Of a stretch of 44,301 bases of DNA, positions 19,157-28,513 are shown in pieces. Each line of letters starts with the position of its first letter. Within the stretch, counting starts at the first letter, position 1. The translations under genes and the position numbers were made by a program. The notes beneath the pieces were generated by a model, which was not told where the DNA came from, did no database searches, and worked only from the letters and a program-made list of their open reading frames with translations. Location: the NCBI GenBank assembly GCA_030770535.1, contig JASVEC010000132.1, positions 1 to 44,301 on the forward strand. Reading direction: 5' to 3'. This stretch comes from Batkoa obscura (taxonomy: Eukaryota; Entomophthoromycota; Entomophthoromycetes; Entomophthorales; Batkoaceae).

Positions 19157-20554
19157 ATGTCTGCTACTGACGGTAAACAACATTTATCCATTGTTATCTG
19201 TGGTCACGTCGATTCCGGTAAGTCTACCACTACCGGTCGTCTTCTTTTCGAATTAGGTGGTATTCCAGAGCGTGAAATGGAAAAATTAAAGCAAGAAGCT
19301 GAACGTCTCGGTAAATCTTCCTTCGCTTTTGCTTTCTTCATGGATCGTCAAAAGGAAGAACGTGAACGTGGTGTCACCATTTCCTGCACTACCAAAGAGT
19401 TTTTCACTGATAACTGGCATTATACCATTATCGATGCTCCAGGCCATCGTGATTTCATCAAAAACATGATTTCTGGTGCCGCTCAAGCTGATGTTGCTCT
19501 TCTTATGGTCCCAGCTGATGGTAATTTCACCACTGCTATCCAAAAGGGTGACCACAAAGCCGGAGATATCCAAGGTCAAACTAGACAACATGCCCGTTTA
19601 CTCAATCTTCTCGGTGTTAAACAACTTATTGTTGGTATTAACAAGATGGATTCAGATACCGCTGGATACAAAGAAGACCGTTACACTGAAATTCGTGATG
19701 AAATGGCCTCTATGTTGATCAAGGTCGGATGGAAAAAGGAATTCATTGAGAAATCCGTCCCAATCCTTCCAATCTCTGGTTGGATGGGTGACAATCTTCT
19801 CAAGAAATCCGAAAAGATGACTTGGTGGAAGGGTGTTGATGTTGTTACCTCTTCTGGTAAATCTCTCCACATCGATACTTTACTTGATGCTCTTAACACT
19901 ATGGTTGAGCTTCCATCCCGTAACACTGATGCCCCAATGCGTCTCCCAGTTTCTGGTATCTACAAGATTAAAGGTGTAGGTGATGTAGTCACTGGTCGTG
20001 TTGAACAAGGTCTCCTTGTTCCTAACTCCGAAGTAGTCTTCCTCCCAACCCATACTGCTTCCAATCAATGTACCGGTAAAGTTTTCACCATTGAAATGCA
20101 TCACAAACGTGCTGAACAAGCCCAAACTGGTGATAACATTGGTATGAACGTCAAAGGTCTTGACAAGAACAACATGCCTCGTTCAGGTGATGTTATGATT
20201 CTCAAATCCGATACCTCCCTCCGCCCAGTCAAGAATTTCACTGCTCAAATCCAAACTCTTGATATTCCCGGAGAAGTTAAACCAGGATACTCCCCAATTG
20301 GTTTCGTCCGTTGTGGTCGTTCCGCCTGTAAAATTATCGCTCTCAAATGGAAGATCGGTAAAGAAACTGGTCGTAAGAAGCTCGAAGACCCTCACTCCCT
20401 CAAAGCCAACGAAGCTGCTGAAGTTGTCTTCGAACCAATTCAACCTCTTGTTGTAGATACCTTCAAGAACTGTGAAGGTCTTTCTCGTATTGCCTTCCTT
20501 GATGGTAACACCGCTGTCATGTTGGGTAAGGTCGTTGCTGTTGAATACAAATAA
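19157..20554 (+). CDS. EFL: Elongation factor-like GTPase (EFL), EF-1alpha replacement
   Basis: 465 residues, intronless. G domain: GHVDSGKST (P-loop, residues ~12-20), DAPGH (~94-98) and NKMD (~161-164); beta-barrel domains 2 and 3 follow. It is EFL, not canonical EF-1alpha: the start MSATDGKQHLS, the LLFELGGIPEREMEKLKQEA segment, ERERGVTISCTTKEFFT, and above all DGNFTTAIQKGDHKAGDIQG before QTRQHARLL are EFL hallmarks, while EF-1alpha has a short GTGEFEAG segment there. EFL delivers aminoacyl-tRNA to the ribosome in lineages that lack EF-1alpha. Codon use is strongly biased (GTC, TCC, ATC, CGT, AAG) and visibly more GC-rich than neighbours, as expected for a very highly expressed gene. Several long open frames on the other strand are shadows of this bias. 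Confidence 0.95.
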   Translation: MSATDGKQHLSIVICGHVDSGKSTTTGRLLFELGGIPEREMEKLKQEAERLGKSSFAFAFFMDRQKEERERGVTISCTTKEFFTDNWHYTIIDAPGHRDFIKNMISGAAQADVALLMVPADGNFTTAIQKGDHKAGDIQGQTRQHARLLNLLGVKQLIVGINKMDSDTAGYKEDRYTEIRDEMASMLIKVGWKKEFIEKSVPILPISGWMGDNLLKKSEKMTWWKGVDVVTSSGKSLHIDTLLDALNTMVELPSRNTDAPMRLPVSGIYKIKGVGDVVTGRVEQGLLVPNSEVVFLPTHTASNQCTGKVFTIEMHHKRAEQAQTGDNIGMNVKGLDKNNMPRSGDVMILKSDTSLRPVKNFTAQIQTLDIPGEVKPGYSPIGFVRCGRSACKIIALKWKIGKETGRKKLEDPHSLKANEAAEVVFEPIQPLVVDTFKNCEGLSRIAFLDGNTAVMLGKVVAVEYK

Positions 20555-20681
20555 GCTAACCAACTTTGTCTGAAACTGTAACATGTAAGGAATACTAACA
20601 CCTTCTCATAACGTTTCTTTATATAAAAAAATAAATAAATAAATTGCTTTAAGATTTAAATAAAGTTTTGATATTGTTTAT

Positions 20682-21728
20682 TTAGATTTTGGCTACTTCA
20701 ATTAAAAAGGAAATGGCTAGTTTTGTATATTCTTTTACGTGATTAAGATTAATCCCTTTTAGGTTATCATTTTCAGTATGGTAAAAAGGGTTAAATTCAT
20801 CTTCTTCAATAGGAAATCCTGTACGATAACCCATATAGTTCCATGTAGCATGGTCTGAACAAGGATAACCGCATTTAATGAGTTTATAGTCATATTCTGT
20901 ATAATTTCGAATTAGGTTAGCCAATAGCTGTGTTACATCGTTATCTGTGTAATCCGTTATCAAACCAATTTGCTTTTTATCTGAAAGATAACCTGTCATA
21001 TCAAATTGTGTCATAGCAACCACTTGTTTTTTCTTTGAAGCATAATCGGTAGCAATATAAAAAGAACCTAATAACCCAGCTTCTTCAGCTGCATAAAAAT
21101 GGAATTCAATAGTACGTTGAGGTAATACGTTATTATTTAGTAATATAAATAAAGATTCTAGTAAGCAAGCAGTACCGGTACCGTCATCATCTACACCAGG
21201 AGCTTCACCATTTAAAGGATCACTATTGTTTATAGAATCCATATGTGCTCCAACGATTACTAGTTGTTTTTTCAATTCAGGTTTACTACCATATAGTTTT
21301 ACAATAATACTATTCTGCTTAAAGATATGATGGTACTTGATTAGTCTTACCTTACCTTTATAATTTGATTTATGAATAGTGCTATTTAAAGTAACATATA
21401 GCCAATCTGAAGCTTCTGGTCCCCACTTTGATTTATAAAAACGAGTATGAAAAGATGAAAATTGAGTTAAAAACGCTTCCATCCTTGTGGTATTGACATA
21501 TCTGTTCAAGGGTCTAATTGTATCTGAATATTTAAAACTTTGAGGCAATTGATAATCTTCACTTGCCACAGCTCTTTTTGTTAAGCGACCATTGTTTTCT
21601 ACTGGATATTTCTTACTATTTATGACATCTTCGTTCCCTGCTTCCAAATTATTATCCTTTATGATATTTGTTGAATAACATTGAACAATAAAAGCAGTAA
21701 TAAATAAAAATAGTAATAAAGCTTTCAT
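20682..21728 (-). CDS. Secreted M28 leucine-aminopeptidase-type metalloprotease 2
   Basis: 348 residues, intronless, convergent with EFL (127 bp between stop codons). Signal peptide residues 1-19, then a propeptide with a Kex2-like LTKR site at 49-52. Catalytic ligands: GAHMDS (H162), GVDDDGTG (180-182), AAEEAG (E215 and E216), FDMTGY (D243), FYHTEND (H317). The cysteine region ...IKCGYPCSDH is kept. Clearly paralogous to the 17044 gene but well diverged, and unlike it shows a dibasic maturation site. Extracellular aminopeptidase. Confidence 0.92.
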   Translation of the reverse strand: MKALLLFLFITAFIVQCYSTNIIKDNNLEAGNEDVINSKKYPVENNGRLTKRAVASEDYQLPQSFKYSDTIRPLNRYVNTTRMEAFLTQFSSFHTRFYKSKWGPEASDWLYVTLNSTIHKSNYKGKVRLIKYHHIFKQNSIIVKLYGSKPELKKQLVIVGAHMDSINNSDPLNGEAPGVDDDGTGTACLLESLFILLNNNVLPQRTIEFHFYAAEEAGLLGSFYIATDYASKKKQVVAMTQFDMTGYLSDKKQIGLITDYTDNDVTQLLANLIRNYTEYDYKLIKCGYPCSDHATWNYMGYRTGFPIEEDEFNPFYHTENDNLKGINLNHVKEYTKLAISFLIEVAKI

Positions 21729-21763
21729 TAAAATTAAATGTTAAAAAATGTCTCAACTGTCTA

Positions 21764-21771
21764 CTTTTATA
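21764..21771 (-). promoter_or_regulatory. TATA box for M28 peptidase 2
   Basis: TATAAAAG on the minus strand, 36-43 bp upstream of the ATG at 21728. Confidence 0.5.
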
Positions 21772-22480
21772 AGAATTTTTAGGTTACTTTAACTATCCAA
21801 TAAAATTCGATAAATGGTTGAACAAATTTTTGAAATTTCTACTAAGGGATAGGGGATATTATTGGAATAAAGCTATTCAGTTGGGATTAGCAGAAAGTAG
21901 AAATTGCAAATTGCTTTCCAGGCAATTTATGCTTTTTGAAATTGACTTGACAAAAATTTAATAAGTGTTTAGGTTAATATTTTAAAGAAAATGATATAAA
22001 CCATTTTAGCAGTAGTTTTATATCTAAGAAAATTGATAATGTAAAATAACGATACCTGTTTTTAAAAGAAACTATATTTATTCTAATAAAATCCATTTTC
22101 CAAAAGTATTTCCGCTTCCAATTTTGCTATTTTCAGGTTTTCAAGAATAACTATAACTACATTCTTACCTTCATTTTGTTGACTTTTTATAAGGAATTTT
22201 AAATGTTCAAAATTCTATTTGGCAAATATTTTTGCAATTTGGTCAGATTTTGTTTATAAGCCCAATTATATCTAGCATTAAAGTCAATACATTAAATTTA
22301 AAGTTTTATTGAATAATTTAAATGGTTGCTATTAATTAAATCCACATAAATTATACAACTGTGATTAGATTTATAAGATAGAAGCTTTAATAAAAGTAAT
22401 TTATATTTTGTATATCATTAAACTAATATCAACCTTATTTAAACTATTCAAGATTTTATTAAAAGAAACTTAAAAGAAAC
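21772..22480. other. Intergenic between two co-oriented protease genes
   Basis: Upstream DNA of M28 peptidase 2 and 3' flank of the subtilase, both minus strand. AT-rich; no repeats, RNA genes or MITE copies seen. Confidence 0.5.
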
Positions 22481-23635
22481 TTATACAACACTGTTGTAGG
22501 CAAGGAGATTAGGAGTTCCAGATCCTGGGTTACTGATGGCATTTTTGGTGGCAGATGATACAATCTTGGAAGTGATTTGTGCATTAGTGTATGATCCTTG
22601 GGAAAGGTAGTAAGCAGCAAGACCAGCAACATGTGGGGTGGCCATAGAAGTACCAGAGATGGAGTTGGTACCTCCGTTGTTCCAGGTAGAGAGAACATTA
22701 ACACCTGGGGCAATGACATCAACACATTTACCGAAGTTAGAGAAAGAAGCAAGTTTGTCATTGATATCGGAAGCAGCAACAGTAATGGCATTTGGTGCTG
22801 AAGCTGGGGATACATTGCAAGCATCTTGGCTTTCGTTACCAGCGGCAACTACGACAACAAATCCTTTTGTATAAGCAGTTTGTACAGCGTTGTTAAGGGT
22901 AGTAGATACACCACCACCAAGGGACATACTAATAACATTACCTTTGACACCTTTCTTATCATTAACAGCCCAGTTGATGGCTGAGAGGATACCTGAGGTA
23001 CTACCTGAACCACTGCCATCGAAAACTTTAACACCAACTAGACTTGCTTTCTTAGCAACACCATAAGTCTTAGATCCAATAGTTCCAGAGCAATGAGTAC
23101 CATGACCATGCTCATCATTATCATTGTTACCAGCAAATCTGGCACCAAATCTAGCACGACCTTCAAATTCAGGATGGGTAGTAAGAATACCAGTATCAAT
23201 AACGTAAACAGTTACTCCTGCACCATCACCGTTGTAAGTGTAGGTAGATTTTTGGGTAAAAGTACGCTGAGAGATACGAGCAAGACCCCATGGAGCACCA
23301 GTTTGGGTGGCATGAAGTTTGACCTCAGCATCAGCTTCAACAAAGTCAACATCAGGTAAATTACGTACCTTTTCCAACACTGATGAAGATAAACGAGCAT
23401 GGTAAGCGTTACCAATATGCTTGTAAACTGATTCAATTTTGTTGGATCCACTGCGTTCAGTGAAAAGTTCTTCAACTTGCTTGATGTGAGTGTCAATGGT
23501 AGTACGAGTATTACCTTTTAAAGTAACAATGTAGCTTCCTTCAATAGCCTTTCCATTTTTGTGTAATGGAGCAAGATCAGCGAATACTGAAGCAAGGAGG
23601 GAAGAAGTGACAGCGAAGATAGCGAAAACTTTCAT
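22481..23635 (-). CDS. Secreted proteinase-K-like subtilase (S8)
   Basis: 384 residues from the ATG at 23635; a Met four codons earlier (23647) would only add MYIK before the signal peptide. Signal peptide 1-19, I9-type inhibitor propeptide about 34-106 ([11 protein letters not shown] through [10 protein letters not shown]), mature domain from about residue 110. Catalytic triad: VIDTG (D147), HGHGTHCSG (H178), SGTSMATPH (S330), with oxyanion Asn in AAGNES (N267). Length and motifs match secreted fungal proteinase K/cuticle-degrading enzymes. No C-terminal extension or anchor. Codon use is more GC-rich than the surroundings, suggesting strong expression. Together with the two M28 exopeptidases it can degrade protein to free amino acids. 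Confidence 0.94.
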   Translation of the reverse strand: MKVFAIFAVTSSLLASVFADLAPLHKNGKAIEGSYIVTLKGNTRTTIDTHIKQVEELFTERSGSNKIESVYKHIGNAYHARLSSSVLEKVRNLPDVDFVEADAEVKLHATQTGAPWGLARISQRTFTQKSTYTYNGDGAGVTVYVIDTGILTTHPEFEGRARFGARFAGNNDNDEHGHGTHCSGTIGSKTYGVAKKASLVGVKVFDGSGSGSTSGILSAINWAVNDKKGVKGNVISMSLGGGVSTTLNNAVQTAYTKGFVVVVAAGNESQDACNVSPASAPNAITVAASDINDKLASFSNFGKCVDVIAPGVNVLSTWNNGGTNSISGTSMATPHVAGLAAYYLSQGSYTNAQITSKIVSSATKNAISNPGSGTPNLLAYNSVV

Positions 23636-23710
23636 TTTTATATACAATTTGATATGAGAGTATAAAACAGTCGATTTTTTTTTGATAACCCATTTGATAA
23701 ATTTTAATCT

Positions 23711-23719
23711 GTTTATATA
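23711..23719 (-). promoter_or_regulatory. TATA-like motif for the subtilase
   Basis: TATATAAAC on the minus strand, 76-84 bp upstream of the ATG. A second TATATAAA directly abuts the start codon and is too close to act as a TATA box. Confidence 0.35.
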
Positions 23720-25226
23720 CCCTTGAATTAAACCCTGTTATTCCTCTATTCATTGTATATTTTGAAATTTTATGTAGAATGGTGTAAATATCATAAACCA
23801 CTTATTTACTATATTATCAGATGATAAGTTAGTTACTTATTTCTTCTAAATTAATCTAGTTGACTACTTTTAGTTGATTTAGTATTCTACCTAAAATTTA
23901 ATAAATCACATAAAACAACTGCTCACTTCATGATTGATCATATTTATATTTATAAAAAAAATGATATATATTCTTATTGATGGTTTATAAATTATTTCAT
24001 CCAGAATACATGCAATAATACTACATTTTTATATTAATTAGACTTATGTTTATTATTATCGCTTTATGACTCTTTCCTAAAAGTAATTAAACGTATAGTT
24101 CTGTATGTTTAATATATAAAACCCCTTTTAGTTTGACAAAAAGCATAAATTTTTTTTATCTACCTCTTAATAAAAAATCATATGTTTTCCGATAAGTAAT
24201 TAACAATGACCCTTAATATTTGATAAATACTATCCTTAAAGAAAAATGGTTTAACTTAATATTTTTAGCAATCTGGTACCAACTATAATGACATTTATTA
24301 TATTATTATGTAAAATCAGTTGATTGATTGTTTTATCATTATATGTGTAAATATTGTCATCTAAATTTTTATTCTTAATAAAGCAAAATATCTCCATTAA
24401 TTTTATTAGTGTTATTATAGAAAGTTTAATGATTTCATTAAAAAAGGTAGGAATTGTTTACTTTGAGAGAACTTTGAAAGAACATATCATTTATTTAATT
24501 TTAAAATAATTTAGTAAATAATATTATAATATTTATATGCTATTGATAAAGTCACCACAAACCGCTATTGGGCTATTTTATATATAATAAATAATATTCA
24601 ATTTAAAAATAATCTAAAGAGTAACTTTTATGTATACTAATTGAATAATTAATTTTAAGGAATAATTAATAATTCATGCAAAAAAATTAAAATATGATCA
24701 AATTTAATAAACCTAATATTTTTTATACATTCAATTAAACTCTATTTCTAAAAAGAGGATTTTTATTATTTAAGTTATTATATTCCTAACTTAAATACTA
24801 TGATTCGGTCAGTGAAAGAGTTTTATTTTATTTTATTTACAATACAAAAAATCCCATACTTTGACTTTACATAAGTTACTTTTAAAAGTAGCTTTCTCTT
24901 TCAGTATATTTAAGTTACTTAAATGTCAACTCTTAATCTATTAATTTTTATTCCAGCTTATCTCCCTTGACCCCTTTTTATTCTTTGCCCAAAGTTTAAC
25001 AGTGAGATTTTTTTAGTAAAGTTTAGTATATTTGGATAATTTTACAACATTATTTTAAAGATAAATTATTGAATTTCATAGACTCGGATTTACTGCTCTT
25101 TCTTTCCGATAGTTAACTATAAGTAAACACAATGTGTTATGGAAACGTAAGCTATTGTGGAAAAACTTTTTCATAATTTGATCTCTTTAAAGTTTTATCC
25201 TACTTTATTTTATTAGTTTATTATAT

Positions 25227-25323
25227 AGGGATGTTTTTTTTGGTTTCATTACTTATTCCATCTTTTAAGCACTATTAGTGGAAAAATTGTTGGTAAAACT
25301 CTTAAATACAAAAATACATCCCC
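25227..25323 (+). mobile_element. MITE copy 10 (GGGGATGT family)
   Basis: 97-bp forward copy with duplications ATAT (25223-25226 and 25324-25327). Ends AGGGATGT and ACATCCCC. Confidence 0.88.
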
Positions 25324-25600
25324 ATATTATTTTAAATGTAAAAATTAATGACAATTTGTAAATTTCATTTTACTGTAATCGAGTGTAATAGCAGAGCCTT
25401 TGACTTACAACTCGAGGAGCTTATATGTATAACTAATATTTCAATGAATATCATGTACAATCCTCCGAAAATAAAATGCTGAGAAAAATATATCTTGCAC
25501 TATTATTTACTAGTATTATCTACCAAAAGGAATAACTCCGTACGATAAAGATTGGTATCACTTATTTAATATGCGAAATTATACTTTTTTAATATAATAT

Positions 25601-25691
25601 AGGGATGTATTTTTATAAGAATTTTACCAACAAAATTTCCGCTCAAATAGCGCTTAAAAATGGAAAAAATAATGAGGTAAAAAAACACTCC
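25601..25691 (-). mobile_element. MITE copy 11 (GGGGATGT family)
   Basis: 91-bp reverse copy beginning AGGGATGTATTTTT and ending ACTCCC. Flanks ATAT and GTAT match at three of four positions. Confidence 0.8.
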
Positions 25692-25865
25692 CGTATACTA
25701 GTTTTGCCTACTATATATAATAGTAAGAAGTGGTTTAATATTAAATAAGTGACCATTCTTTAAAGTAAATTTTACTGCATTTACAAATGATTTTAGTTTA
25801 CAAGTAAATGATTTAAATAAAACAATAAAGTATAGTTTTTTTAATACTTTATTCCTTCATTGGCT

Positions 25866-27425
25866 TTAAATAATATCCACCCTATTTATAAATTGAATAT
25901 CCAAATCCTTTGAAAGTATAAGTCCAGTGGTAATAAGTAATAGCTTTTCCCGTTGTTTTGAATTCTGACCTAATTTAGTTTGATATTTTTGTAATAACAA
26001 TAAGAACCCAACCCTTTGTTCAATTAATGAAAAGTTAATAACAATATCTAAAAAATGATTAGTTAAATAATAATAGTGATACTCTTACACAGCCTAAAGC
26101 TGTAGTTAAATGCCATCCATGAATTAATTTGCTCACTATGTGGGTCCAAGAAGCGATTGGGATCAAATTTTTCTGGGTTTGGAAAGTACTTTTAAGTATG
26201 GCGCAATGCCCAAAAATGGTAAGTAACATAGGCCTCCTTTTTAATCAGCGCCCCATTAGGGATGATTTCATCCTTAACACAGTAGCGTTTTAATGAACTA
26301 ACTGTAGTAATAAACTACATGGTTTCTTTGATAAAGCAGTTTAGATAAATAAGGCTTTTTTACTGTTCATGAGATGGTATACAGTTCCCACTATTACCTA
26401 AAATATTAATTAGTTCTTTGAGTTTTTCCTTGGATTTCTGGATATTTTGAGAAAAATGAATGGTAGAAGTAAGAGAATTTACTATAGTATCATCCTCTGC
26501 TAAAAAGAAAGCAGCCAAGTTATTTACTACTTCATCAGTAGTTAAACTTCTTTAGTTGGTCTCGTCATATTATTAAGCATCAAACTAACAAAACCATCTT
26601 TACTATTTCTACTTTCAATTTCTTTCGTACGAACTCCAATAATATCAGCTAAAAATGAACAGAGTTCATCAATTTTATAGTGATAATATTCTCATGACGG
26701 AACAACAGATTCTGATATAAGGAAAATAAAATATATTAAATTAAATAATTCTTTTAAGATTTCACTATAAACTTTCATCATTTTCCTTTTTCCATTGTTT
26801 CTAATTGCTTCAAAATCAAAACTAAATAAGCCTTTTCCTAAAACATCCAAAGTAAAGCGTTGAAAAAGAACATCTATCATTACTGATTTATTACTATTCT
26901 CTCTAATTTTTTCAATAAGACCCTTGCTACTATCACTAAAAAGCTCCACAGACCAACTTTTTTTAAATGGTAGATCGGTAATACGACGGCGACGCTTCCG
27001 TTTTTCGTTATCATTAGAAATGATGTTAGAGATCCTAAAAAATTTACGTTCTAGTTAGTTTCTTTAAATACATGGGGGTGTATTTTTGTATTTAAGAATT
27101 TTACTGACAATTTTTCCACATAAATAGCGCTTAAAAAATGGAAAAATAATGAAACTAAAAAAAACAGCCCCACATGATCCTTTTTTTTCAAAAAACATGC
27201 TTAATTCTTAACCCATCCCATACTATTACTTCACATTTCCCCTGCCGCCAAACCACACATACTTGGTTTTTTCCATTGCCAACCGAAATACCTACTCATA
27301 GTGAATATAAATGGCTCTTCTTTGATAAGAGAAATAACAATATTAATAAAAGGGATTTGAGGGACGCTCCTCAAATGCTCGGAGATTTTAAACAATCAAC
27401 ATATTTTATGAGTTATAAATGATGC
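25866..27425 (-). pseudogene. Cytochrome P450 pseudogene with an internal MITE
   Basis: Minus-strand pieces follow P450 order. N-terminal: SEHLRSVPQIPFINIV, then KYVWFGG and VIVWDGLRIKHVF (27425-27176). Then, beyond the MITE at 27074-27171: NIISNDNEKRKRRR, TDLPFKKSWSVELF, FTLDVLGKGLFSFDFEAI, an I-helix-like AAFFLAEDDTIVNSL, an ExxR-region FIKETM, IIPNGALIKKEAYVTYHFWA, FPNPEKFDPNRFLDP, and FNYSFRL. An intron (26098-26048) leads to the last exon, which ends NFSLIEQRVGFLLLLQKYQ ... TTGLILSKDLDIQFINR and TAA at 25866. Several stops and frame changes separate the pieces, and at the heme loop the split codon reads Tyr where the axial Cys is expected. It cannot make an active enzyme. The last exon is well preserved, so inactivation is not ancient. 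Confidence 0.85.
27074..27171 (-). mobile_element. MITE copy 12 inside the P450 pseudogene
   Basis: 98-bp reverse copy with perfect duplications ACAT (27070-27073 and 27172-27175), beginning GGGGGTGTATTTTT and ending CAGCCCC. It sits between the P450 segments KHVF and NIISND. Confidence 0.88.
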
Positions 27426-28345
27426 TAATAATATAAAGTTAATATATATATAACATTGATATTAAGCCAATATTTATAAAAGAAACCCAATTATATAGGT
27501 AGTGATAAAAGTAGCTTTTTACACTATTTTTATTTTGCATCTTTTAAAAATTAATATTCCGTCTATCGGATCAATTTAATAAAAAGAAACGAATAGACCT
27601 TTGGTATAATAACAAACAGAATTAGTTAAGTAAATTGAAAACATTTAAAAAAAACTATCACTCATTTACAAGAAATAAAACAGGCCAAAAAAGGAATATT
27701 TGAAAAAGTCATTAAATAGATTCTTTTAAAACAATAGAATCTGTTAATTAAGATTCAATGAAACATAAATGTAAATTTAGCTCTTTTTAAAATTATAAGT
27801 ATTTTAAAATATGGTGTATACAATTAATAAACAGTAGTATATTAGTTTTGAATTTTTAATAATTAAATGGGGATATTTTTTTTAGTTTCATTACTTTTCC
27901 CATTTTCTAAGCACTATTTGAGTAGAAAATTTGTTAGTAAAATTCTTAAACATAAAAATACATCCCCAAATTTATTTTTTTAAAATTTTGAATTACATTA
28001 AAAGTTAATATTATATTTAAAGTGTTCATCTATAGAAGATTATAAATATCAAAATGATAGTAATTTAAATATTTGAAACTAACTCTATTTAATCAAAAAA
28101 GAATAATTTATTATAGAAATATTTTAATAGACTGATTTTTTTTTTACTTTCTTCAACTTTAAAATAATACTAAAAAAAACCATAAACAAACTTATCATCT
28201 ACTTTTTTATGTCTATACAATATACTACTTTCTTAGATAGTAAAAGCTTTGAAATGCATAAGATGTTTTCACTATTGATAATTTTTAATAGAAAAATAGC
28301 ATTCCAAAGCCTATAAAGGATTTATTGACAAAAAGCAGTCTGAAA
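27426..28345. other. Gene-poor spacer before tRNA-Pro
   Basis: Contains MITE copy 13. Otherwise AT-rich. Just below the tRNA gene, a T run on the minus strand (28328-28334) can act as its Pol III terminator. No other feature seen. Confidence 0.5.
27869..27967 (+). mobile_element. MITE copy 13 (GGGGATGT family)
   Basis: 99-bp forward copy with perfect duplications AAAT (27865-27868 and 27968-27971) and near-perfect ends GGGGATAT and ACATCCCC. One of the best-preserved copies. Confidence 0.9.
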
Positions 28346-28417
28346 GGGCCAAACCGGGAATTGAACCCGGGACCTCACCCACCCTAAGGGTGAATCATAC
28401 CACTAGACCATTTGGCC
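28346..28417 (-). tRNA. tRNA-Pro (anticodon AGG)
   Basis: 72-nt class I tRNA read on the minus strand: acceptor GGCCAAA pairs with TTTGGCC, discriminator C, D arm GGTCTAGTGGTATG, anticodon stem CACCC/GGGTG around loop TTAGGGT (anticodon AGG), T arm CCCGGGTTCAATTCCCGG. Intronless, A and B boxes intact. Confidence 0.95.
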
Positions 28418-28513
28418 ATCCCTACTTGCCATATACTAAATTTTTAGTTTATAAAGAATTATACTACATGTTTAAAAAGAATAAATACCCTTGGAATTAG
28501 ATTATCTTATTAA

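Larger units (their letters stand above)
23720..25865. other. Gene-poor AT-rich region
   Basis: No gene seen. It contains MITE copies 10 and 11. The rest is AT-rich, without reading frames that look like protein or further repeats that I can support. Confidence 0.55.

Noticed and set aside
19286-20584. Several long open frames antisense to, or in other frames of, the EFL gene
   Set aside because: They follow from the strong codon bias of EFL, have no family features, and overlap a clearly coding gene along its full length.
22459-23496. Extra open frames overlapping the subtilase on both strands
   Set aside because: The subtilase frame has complete catalytic and propeptide motifs; the others are shadows.
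27174-27422. Plus-strand 82-codon frame right of MITE copy 12
   Set aside because: The opposite strand reads P450 N-terminal motifs here, so this frame is antisense noise.
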